DNA from: a bacterium
Lineage (GTDB): Bacteria; Planctomycetota; J058; JAJDCP01
Assembly: GCA_030428695.1 (NCBI GenBank)
Contig: JAUIEM010000424.1
Location: forward strand, 1-8,240
Direction: 5' to 3'
Length of the DNA: 8,240 nucleotides
In this document: one piece after another, positions 1 through 5,800 of the stretch
How positions within the stretch are numbered: position 1 is the first letter of the stretch
How the letters are laid out: every line of letters begins with the position of its first letter
Made by a program: the position numbers and the translations under genes
The notes under the pieces: generated by a model
The model's input: the letters and a program-made list of their open reading frames with translations, nothing else
Databases searched by the model: none
Told to the model about the DNA's origin: nothing

Positions 1-545
1 CGCAGGGCCTCATAGCCGGTGGCCGCGGCGCGTTTCCAGGCGAGCTCCTCGGCGGACAGGGCGACGTGCACTTGTCCCTCCGCCGGCACCCGGTCGGGCC
101 GCTCCTCGAGCAGGAAGGCGAGGTTCTCCACCGTCTGGCCGCTCCGTTGCAGGCGCAGGCAGACGGCATCGAGCAGGTAGCGGCACAGGTCGTGGATGGT
201 GTTGAAATACTCGAGCGCGTCGCCCGCGGCCCGCTCGATGCCGTCGTGGGCGAAGGCCGCGCGCAGCTGCTCGGCGACGGTGAGGAAGAAGCCGATGTCG
301 CCGTCGAGGAGCGCGCGGTAGTAGGCGCGCTCGGGAAGCGCGGGGACCGCGGCCGGCGCGAGCGTGGCCCCCGCGCTCTCGAGCAGCGCGACCGACTCGT
401 CGAGCCGCGGGCTGTCCGTCGTCCCCGAGCCGTCGGTCAACGGGAAGGCCCGCGGCCGGACCCGACGCACCCAGGCGAGGACCCGCAGCTCGTGGCCGGG
501 ATGGGCGATGACCAGCGCGGTCCGCGGCTCGGCCTCGGTCTGCAT
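1..545 (-). CDS. Divergent PIG-L/LmbE-like protein (C-terminus cut off by window edge)
   Basis: The first 181 residues are visible and the gene runs off the left edge. The N-terminus reads ALVIAHPGHELRV (residues 10-22) followed by PLTDGSG (35-41). This matches the first strand, metal loop and following 'TDG' segment of the PIG-L/LmbE N-deacetylase fold. Classical members such as MshB carry AHPDDE, where the first Asp is the general base and the second a zinc ligand; here the loop is HPGHE, so base Asp becomes Gly and ligand Asp becomes His. A later stretch, NTIHDLCRYL (115-124), carries a His and a Cys that could complete a metal site, but this is a guess. The ATG at 545 is chosen because AGGAGG lies six bases upstream; an in-frame ATG at 566 lacks such a site. 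It follows the methyltransferase gene by about 43 bp, so it is probably in the same operon. Substrate is unknown; a non-catalytic role is possible. Confidence 0.7.
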   Translation of the reverse strand, partial: MQTEAEPRTALVIAHPGHELRVLAWVRRVRPRAFPLTDGSGTTDSPRLDESVALLESAGATLAPAAVPALPERAYYRALLDGDIGFFLTVAEQLRAAFAHDGIERAAGDALEYFNTIHDLCRYLLDAVCLRLQRSGQTVENLAFLLEERPDRVPAEGQVHVALSAEELAWKRAAATGYEAL

Positions 546-551
546 CGTGCG

Positions 552-557
552 CCTCCT
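552..557 (-). promoter_or_regulatory. Ribosome binding site AGGAGG deciding the LmbE-like start
   Basis: A perfect AGGAGG sits six bases before the ATG at 545. It lies downstream of the alternative in-frame ATG at 566, so it can only serve the 545 start. The strong site suggests this gene is translated independently of the methyltransferase gene upstream, which ends at 589. Confidence 0.7.
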
Positions 558-588
558 GGCCCCCATGGTACGGTCGGCCGACGCCAGC

Positions 589-1278
589 TCAAGGGCCGCG
601 TCGAACCCGCAACCAGCGCTGGCTGTCGCAGTCGAGATCGGCGCCGAGCTCGTCGAGCTGGAGCCCGCGCCAGGTGCACTGCTGGCGCAGCCAGGACAGC
701 GCGTGCCGGATCACCCCGGGCTCGTCGCTCTCGTGGCTGGTGCCGACCCAGCGTGTGCCCTGGTAGTCGTCCGCGGGGCTTCGTGCAGGCAGGTAGGAGG
801 CGAGGAAGACCGCGCCGTGCGCGGCGTCGCGCACGAAGCTGTTCAGGCTCAGCGCGATCTGGGCCTTGCTCGCGTGGGTCCAGATCGAGCGCGCGACGAA
901 GAAGTCGAAGCGGGTCCCGAACGGGGCGCTGTCGAACACGGCGTTGTACAGAAAGCGCGGGCGCTTGCGTTCCCAGAGCGCGGGCTCGAACAGGTGCTCG
1001 CGGCCGAGCGCGACGCGGTCGCGCGCCGGCTCGATGCCGCAGTAGCCGTCGGGGTCGAGGAAGCGCACGAGCCAGTAGGCGATGCGCAGGCAGCCGCAGC
1101 CGAATTCGAGCACCTTCGACTCCGGCACCAGCCCCTCGCGCAGGAGGGCGATCAGCTGCTCACGCCCGGCCTGCTCGAAGGTGGCGGTCGGCACACCGAG
1201 GAAGCCGTGGCGCGCCATCATCGCCTCGCCCCGGGTCTGCAGGTCGGACTTCCGGACCGCCGTCTCGCGCGTCGTCAA
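589..1278 (-). CDS. Class I SAM-dependent methyltransferase
   Basis: The product is 229 aa if the TTG at 1278 is the start. The glycine-rich SAM-binding motif I is VLEFGCGCL (residues 56-64). The strand ending in GIEP (81-84) supplies the acidic residue (E83) expected to bind the ribose hydroxyls. FDFFVARSIWTH (124-135) looks like the motif IV strand and loop, and GAVFLASYLP (155-164) the next core strand. The form GCGCLR followed by a RFLDPDGYCGIEP stretch is typical of a methyltransferase group often found near glycan or secondary-metabolite genes, but the acceptor cannot be read from sequence. The TTG start is preferred because GGAGGGAG precedes it; an in-frame GTG at 1320 would add 14 low-complexity residues and has no clear site. 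The tail (about 165-229) matches nothing I recognise. It probably shares a transcript with the sigma-factor pair upstream and the LmbE-like gene downstream. Confidence 0.85.
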   Translation of the reverse strand: MTTRETAVRKSDLQTRGEAMMARHGFLGVPTATFEQAGREQLIALLREGLVPESKVLEFGCGCLRIAYWLVRFLDPDGYCGIEPARDRVALGREHLFEPALWERKRPRFLYNAVFDSAPFGTRFDFFVARSIWTHASKAQIALSLNSFVRDAAHGAVFLASYLPARSPADDYQGTRWVGTSHESDEPGVIRHALSWLRQQCTWRGLQLDELGADLDCDSQRWLRVRRGP

Positions 1279-1288
1279 CGCTCCCTCC
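1279..1288 (-). promoter_or_regulatory. Ribosome binding site supporting a TTG start
   Basis: GGAGGGAGCG directly precedes the TTG at 1278, giving a GGAGG core five bases from the start codon. Together with the non-conserved residues encoded further upstream, this is the reason for choosing TTG over GTG at 1320 or the ATG pair at about 1221 and 1218. Confidence 0.5.
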
Positions 1289-1344
1289 GCTGCCGCTCCC
1301 CACGCGCGCCACGGTAGCACTCCGCGGCGCAGGGCGCCAGCGGC

Positions 1345-1722
1345 TCACTCCTCGCGCGGGTTGCGCAGAGCGGCGACCTGCAGCTCGAGGCGCTTGATCT
1401 CCCGGCGCAGGGCGTTCTTGTTCAGCTCCATCCAGTACCAGATCTTCAGCATCGCGATCGCGATGAAGGACAGCACCAGGCCGAGCACCCAGGGGAGCTG
1501 TGCGTCGGCGCCGGAGACCGAGAAGAACTTCCAGGCGCTGACGCCCGCGAGCACGCTCCAGCCGGTGACGGCCAGCCAGACCAGCGCGACCAGCCAGGCC
1601 TGGCGGCCGCGGAAGGTCTCGCCGACCTGGCCGGCCAGGCTCCGCTCTCCGCCGAGCTCGGCGAGCAGCGCGCGGTCATCTTCTCCCAGGGCCTCGCGGA
1701 TGCGGTCGTCGAAGTCGCTCAT
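1345..1722 (-). CDS. Small two-helix membrane protein, DUF6768-like; candidate partner of the ECF sigma factor
   Basis: The product is 125 aa. The charged N-terminus (MSDFDDRIREALGEDD) is followed by a cytosolic stretch to about residue 41 and two hydrophobic segments, about 43-67 (WLVALVWLAV...) and 78-97 (PWVLGLVLSFIAIAMLKIWY). A charged amphipathic tail (98-120, MELNKNALRREIKRLELQ) is probably coiled-coil. The layout and the KIWYWMELNKNALRREIKRLEL signature resemble what I recall as DUF6768, small proteins found next to ECF sigma genes; the family name is from memory. The start overlaps the sigma-factor stop as ATGA, and AAGGAG lies upstream (1729-1734), so the two are almost certainly co-translated. 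That arrangement is typical of sigma/anti-sigma pairs. However, no zinc-binding anti-sigma motif (HxxxCxxC) is visible, so regulation of the sigma factor is inferred from context. Confidence 0.85.
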   Translation of the reverse strand: MSDFDDRIREALGEDDRALLAELGGERSLAGQVGETFRGRQAWLVALVWLAVTGWSVLAGVSAWKFFSVSGADAQLPWVLGLVLSFIAIAMLKIWYWMELNKNALRREIKRLELQVAALRNPREE

Positions 1723-2252
1723 GATACGCTCCTTTCGAGCATCGCCCGCAGCTGCTTGCGGGCGTGGAACAGCCGGGACTTGACCGTGCCGGCCGGGACG
1801 CCGAGCACCTCGGCGATGTCGGCGACGGACAGGCCCTCGACGTAGAACAGGGCGAGCAGGGCCCGGCGCGCGGTTGGCAGCCGGGCGAGGGCGGCGCGCA
1901 GGGCGTCGAGCTCCGGCGGCGGCGGATCGGGGACCCGCGGCTCGACCTGGCCCTCGACCTCGCGCCGGCGCGCCTCGCCCCGTTGGAGGTCGGCCGCCCG
2001 CCGGGTCAGGATGCGGAAGGCCCAGGCTCCGAAGCGGGCCGGATCGTCGAGCCGGCGCAGCCCGCGCATCACCGCCAGCCAGGTCTCCTGCACGACATCG
2101 CGGGCGGCCGCGTCGTCGCGCAGGAGGCGCAGGCCGTGGCGGAACAGCCGCGGCTGCCAGCGCGCGATCAGCGCGTCCAGGGCGGCGCGTTCGCCGTCCT
2201 GGGCGCAGAGCACGAGGTACTCCTCGAAGATCTTGCGGGAATCGCGCGCCAT
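1719..2252 (-). CDS. RNA polymerase ECF sigma factor (sigma-70 family, group 4)
   Basis: The product is 177 aa, a normal length for an ECF sigma factor. Region 2 (about 20-90) includes ALIARWQPRLFRHGLRLL and the core-binding/-10 recognition stretch DVVQETWLAVMRGLRRL (52-68), then PARFGAWAFRILTRRAAD. A proline-rich linker (DPPPPELDAL, 109-118) leads to region 4 (about 117-172). Its helix-turn-helix is LSVADIAEVLGVPAGTVKSR (141-160), the pattern that reads the -35 element. It directs RNA polymerase to a dedicated promoter set, probably including its own. The ATG at 2252 is preferred because AAGGAGG lies five bases upstream; an in-frame ATG at 2273 would add only seven residues and bypass that site. 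The stop overlaps the next gene's start by four bases. There is no C-terminal extension or other fused domain, so control probably comes from the small membrane protein downstream. Confidence 0.95.
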   Translation of the reverse strand: MARDSRKIFEEYLVLCAQDGERAALDALIARWQPRLFRHGLRLLRDDAAARDVVQETWLAVMRGLRRLDDPARFGAWAFRILTRRAADLQRGEARRREVEGQVEPRVPDPPPPELDALRAALARLPTARRALLALFYVEGLSVADIAEVLGVPAGTVKSRLFHARKQLRAMLERSVS

Positions 2253-2257
2253 GCGAC

Positions 2258-2264
2258 CCTCCTT
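2258..2264 (-). promoter_or_regulatory. Ribosome binding site deciding the sigma-factor start
   Basis: AAGGAGG lies five bases before the ATG at 2252 and downstream of the alternative ATG at 2273. It fixes the start at 2252. Confidence 0.7.
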
Positions 2265-2273
2265 CCACCGCAC

Positions 2274-2300
2274 AGTCGCACGGCCGGAGGGCGTGGTTCA
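2274..2300 (-). promoter_or_regulatory. Candidate ECF-type promoter of the sigma-factor operon
   Basis: On the minus strand TGAACC (2300-2295) is preceded by an AT-rich run, GAAAAGAT, and followed after 12 bases by CGTGCGACT (2282-2274). GAAC-type -35 elements are characteristic of ECF sigma factors, and the spacing to a GCGACT-like -10 element is about 15 bases. The start of transcription would fall a few bases before the ribosome binding site, giving a short leader. This suggests autoregulation by the encoded sigma factor. The motif was found by eye at a single site, so it is a hypothesis. Confidence 0.4.
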
Positions 2301-2327
2301 ATCTTTTCGCGGGATCGGACGACGAGG

Positions 2328-2426
2328 GGGCACGTCGGAATCGGAATCGGAATCGGTAGCGAGTCGGAATCGGGCAGGGGCAGGGGGGCGCGGGCACGGG
2401 CACGTCGGAATCGGAATCGGAATCGG
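2328..2426. repeat. Duplicated TCGGAA hexamer block (two exact 29-bp copies)
   Basis: Each copy begins with GGGCACG and continues with three TCGGAA units plus TCGG. The copies lie at 2328-2356 and 2398-2426 and are identical. A shorter piece, TCGGAATCGGG, lies between them at 2364-2374. The whole tract is in the 202-bp gap between the VOC gene and the sigma-factor gene, upstream of the candidate promoter. It is a microsatellite-like array that could vary in length by slippage or recombination between the copies. Confidence 0.85.
2372..2400 (+). other. G-quadruplex-type motif
   Basis: Five runs of three or more G on the plus strand (2372-2374, 2377-2380, 2383-2388, 2392-2394, 2398-2400) are separated by loops of 2, 2, 3 and 3 bases (CA, CA, CGC, CAC). 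Four short-loop G-triplet runs are enough for the standard quadruplex pattern. The plus strand is the template strand for all genes here, and the motif lies between the VOC stop and the sigma-factor promoter, exactly between the two 29-bp repeats. Folding in the cell is not shown by sequence. Confidence 0.6.
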
Positions 2427-2454
2427 ACCCGGCATCGGACGCCCGCTCCCGGAA

Positions 2455-2856
2455 TCACCCCCGAGCGGGGGAGCCCGGCCGTCGCGGCGGCTCCCCGAAG
2501 GTCAGCTGATTCCCGTCGGGATCCTTCAGGCCACACTCGACGACGCCGAGGCCGCTCTTCTCCGGTCCGAACTCCAGCGTGTGGCCGGCGGCCTGGACCC
2601 GCAGCGCGAAGGCGTCGACGTCGTCGACCAGCAGGTAGACGCGGCTCGGCGACTCGAGCAGCCGGGCGTCGGCGTTGGTCAGGTGGAGGCTCCAGCCGTC
2701 GCCGACCAGGCTGACGTACAGGGGCGCGTCGGGCGGCGCGGGCCAGCGCACCGCGACCTCGCCGCCGAGCAGCGCCCGGTACCAGGCCAGGGAGCGCTCG
2801 ACGTCGGCGACGCCGAGCACGGGGCAGAGGGAGCGAACCGGCGCGGGGTCAGGCAT
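2455..2856 (-). CDS. VOC superfamily protein (glyoxalase/bleomycin-resistance fold)
   Basis: The product is 133 aa, a single VOC unit of two beta-alpha-beta-beta-beta modules. Module one starts at CPVLGVADVERSLAWYRALLG (11-31) and runs to GWSLHLTNAD (54-63). Module two starts at VYLLVDDVDAFALRVQAAG (73-91) and ends at the signature KDPDGNQLTFGE (111-122). VOC enzymes are isomerases, dioxygenases or drug-binding proteins. In metal-dependent members the last strand carries a Glu ligand (DPDGN-x-LEF type); here that position is Thr119, and no His occurs in the first strand, although His58 is present. A metal-independent binding role is therefore more likely than glyoxalase activity. The ATG overlaps the end of the giant gene by eight bases (ATGCCTGA), with GAGGAG seven bases upstream inside that gene. 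Substrate is unknown. Confidence 0.9.
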   Translation of the reverse strand: MPDPAPVRSLCPVLGVADVERSLAWYRALLGGEVAVRWPAPPDAPLYVSLVGDGWSLHLTNADARLLESPSRVYLLVDDVDAFALRVQAAGHTLEFGPEKSGLGVVECGLKDPDGNQLTFGEPPRRPGSPARG

Positions 2857-5800
2857 CGAACAGCTCCTCGTCGTCGAAGGCGGCGGTGTCGTCGAAGTCT
2901 TCGACGTCGTCGAACAGCTCCGGCTCGCCGGAGTCGGGGAAGTCGTCGGGCAGGCGGTCAAGCTCATCGTCGGTGTAGAACGGCTCATCGACGAGCGGGT
3001 CGTCGAAACCCGGGTCCGGGTCCGGGTCGTCGTACCCGTGCTGCCGCGCGTCGGCTTCGACCAGCTCTTCGATCAGGGCGTCCTCCTCGGCGCGGCTCAG
3101 CTCGCCGACCTCGTCCGTGGGCGGGACGAAGCGCTCCTCCTGCGGCGTGCCGGAATCAGGGACGAAGCCCTGCTTCTGCGGAGTCGGCCCCTGCGGGGCG
3201 GCGGACGGGGGAACGAAGCCCTGCTTCTGGGGAGTCGGCGCCTGCGGCGACGGCGGGCTCGAAGGGGCCGAAGGCGCGGCCTGGCTGGGCGAGGAAGGCG
3301 CGGTGGAAGGCGCGGTGGACGGCGCGGTGGAAGGCGCGGTGCTGGCCACGATGCCGGCCCCGGGAGCTCCCGACGGAGCCTGGACGGTCCCTCCCGGAGC
3401 CTCCGACGGCGCGGACGGTGTGCTCGCGCTCGGCGTCCCCGACGGCGCGGCCGGCGCGCTCCCCGAAGGCGCGGACGACGCGCTCCCCGACGGAGCGCTC
3501 CCCGACGGCGCGCTCCCCGACGGCGGGCTCCCAGACGGGGCGGAGGGCGCCCCCGACGGCGCGCTCCCCGACGGGGCGGACGGCGCCGACGGAGCGCTCC
3601 CCGACGGCGCGGCGGACGCCCCCGGCTTCGGCGCGTTCCGCCCCGCGCGCGCCTCGACCCGGGCGGCGACCCCGGGGTTGGCGGGCACGGGCGCGGCGAG
3701 CGCGGCGAGCGCGTCGGCCTCCGCAAGGTAGGCGGTCGCCGGCGCCGGCCCCTCGGGCTTGCCGTTCCACACCAGCTGCTCCGAGAAGGCCCGGTAGTCC
3801 TCGCGGGTCGCGTTGACCGCGAGCACCAGCTTCCAGGTGCGGCTCTGGTCCTTCGCCTCGCCGTCGGCGAACAGCGCGGGCTTCGCCCGCTCGACCGCCC
3901 CGGCCGGGATCTGCGTGAACGTCGCCGAGAGCACGTTGCCGGCCAGGGCCAGCCGCGGCAGCGCGCACTTCTCCTTGGTCAGCTTCGCGACCAGGTCGCA
4001 CTCCAGCCAGGCCCAGAAGCGCCCGTCCTGGGCCCAGACCACGCTGCCGACCTTGGCCTCGCCGAGCCAGGCGGCGGGGCGCTGGCCGGCGAAGGCCTCG
4101 GCCTCCTTGCGCTCGCCGAAGCCGGCGATCATGCCGGAGAGCTCGGTCTCGCCCTGCTGGAAGTGGTTCCAGTTGACGGTCTGCACCTTGCCTGGCAGGG
4201 TCGCGGTCCAGGTCTCGGTGACCAGCGCCGGGGTCGGCGCGACGGGCGGCTTGAAGCCCGCGGCCTGGAGCTTCGCCTTGTTCGCGTCGTCGACGAACAG
4301 GGTGATGCGGAACAGGCTGCCGCTCTTCTCGGCGTCGAGCACGTGGCCGCTGCCGTCGGGCTTGCCGACCGCCTTCGACGCGACCAGCGCCTGCAGGGCG
4401 TCCTTCACCTGGTCGGCGACGGACTTCAGCGGCTTGGCCTGCTGGAAGGCCCGGCCGGTCAGCTTCGCCATCAGCTTGCCGGCGATCGGGCTCGCGGTCC
4501 ACCAGTCCGGGTCGGCCGCCCCGGCGCCGGCCATCAACGCCGACTGCAGGGTGCGGTCGAGGCCTTCGAGGATCTTGCGCAGCCCGCCGAGGGCTTCCGG
4601 CACGTTCTTCCCGCGCTTCTTCTTGTACTCGATCGCCGCCCGGGCCAGGGTCTTCAGCCAGCCGGTCAGCTTCTCGCGGATCTCCGAGCCCGGCGGCAGC
4701 GACAGGCTGACCTTGCCGAGCCGACCGCGCGATTCGATCTCGAGGGAGGCGGGGAAGGTCCCGATCTTCGCGCAGGTGCGGTCCTCGATCTCGAAGTCGA
4801 TGCGGGGGATGATCTGGTCGGCGACGCTCGCGACCTTGTCGACCTCCGGGGCGCCCTCTTCGAGGAAGTCCATCAGCGGGAACAGCAGCGTCGACAGCGG
4901 GATCTTCCCGCGCACCGAGATCGTCTCGTTCAGGTCGACCCCGACGATCACCGTGCCGACCACCGAGGCGGCGACCTCCATCTGCAGCTCGAGGGCGACG
5001 CCTTCGAGCACCTGCACCACCCAGTCGGAGTGGTCGGAGCAGATGTCGCGCAGGGCGTCGACCAGCGCGAACAGGCTGAAGGCGGCGTGGTCACGCAGGA
5101 TCCCCAGCCAGGTGTCGATCTTCCCCAGGCCGCCGCTCTTGAAGAAGTCGACCGCGAGGTTGAGGGCGTCGAGGGAGTGGTAGGCCCAGCGCACGAAGAA
5201 GCGCAGGAAGGCGGTCAGGCCGTCCTTCGACAGGAACAGCAGCTTGACCGGGATCAGCGGCTTGGGCCAGAAGAACTTGATGCCGCCGGTCAGGGTCGCG
5301 GCGGCGCCTTCGGCGGCTTCCTCCCCGGCCCCGACGCCGGCGCCCCCCTCCAGCGACCAGGTCGCGGTCAGGGTGTCGTTGCCGAAGCGCGCGGCGAGCA
5401 TGCCGCCCCACTTCGTGTCGCGCTTGCCCTCCTCGGCCGCGCGTCGCTGCTGGTAGGACTCGGTCTCGCCGAACTCGAAGCGCTGGTGCCGGTACTCGTA
5501 GTCGGTCGACGACTCGAGGTCCTTGGTCAGCTTGTCCTCGTCCTTCGCCGGGTCGTAGCCGAGCTTGCCCGGCAGCATCATCTTGACGTTCATCACGCAG
5601 CACTTCAGGTAGCCCTTGATGTCCGGGGGCATCTTGCTGGCCGCCTTGTGGCGCTTCTTGTTCAGCTCCGAGCGCTTCTTGCGCTTGGCGAGCCGGTCCG
5701 CGCCGCGCGAGCCCGCGACCGCGTTGACGACCGTCATGATGCCCGAGACCAGGTTGGCGACCGCCCCGACCAGCGTGCGCACCGCGTCCTTGAGCGCCGG

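Larger units (their letters stand above)
2253..2454. other. Intergenic region between the VOC gene and the sigma-factor operon
   Basis: This is the longest gene-free stretch in the window. It holds, from right to left, GC-rich sequence after the VOC stop, the TCGGAA repeat block with the G-run motif, the candidate ECF promoter and the sigma-factor ribosome binding site. I see no small gene with a ribosome binding site and no hairpin followed by a T-run, so a classical intrinsic terminator for the upstream operon is missing. Confidence 0.7.

Noticed and set aside
1326..1338. GGCGC-AGG-GCGCC hairpin between the DUF6768-like gene and the methyltransferase gene
   Set aside because: A five-base-pair stem with a three-base loop and no T-run is expected by chance at this GC content. 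It does not support splitting the operon.
66..1397. Long open frames on the plus strand across the LmbE-like and methyltransferase genes
   Set aside because: The translations are low-complexity Arg/Ala-rich with no motif. They are mirror frames of GC-rich minus-strand genes with clear family motifs and ribosome binding sites.
2331..2426. The two spaced 29-bp repeats as a minimal CRISPR array
   Set aside because: The repeats are themselves hexamer microsatellites, there are only two, the interval is G-rich low complexity, and no cas gene is nearby.
2458..2471. CCCCC-GAGC-GGGGG hairpin at the end of the VOC gene as a terminator
   Set aside because: The stem is only five base pairs, lies before the stop codon inside coding sequence, and has no T-run after it.
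2011..3816. Plus-strand open frame of 601 codons spanning the sigma gene, the intergenic repeats, the VOC gene and the giant-gene tail
   Set aside because: It crosses several well-supported genes and a microsatellite, and its product is Arg/Pro/Ser low complexity. This is typical of an antisense frame in high-GC DNA.
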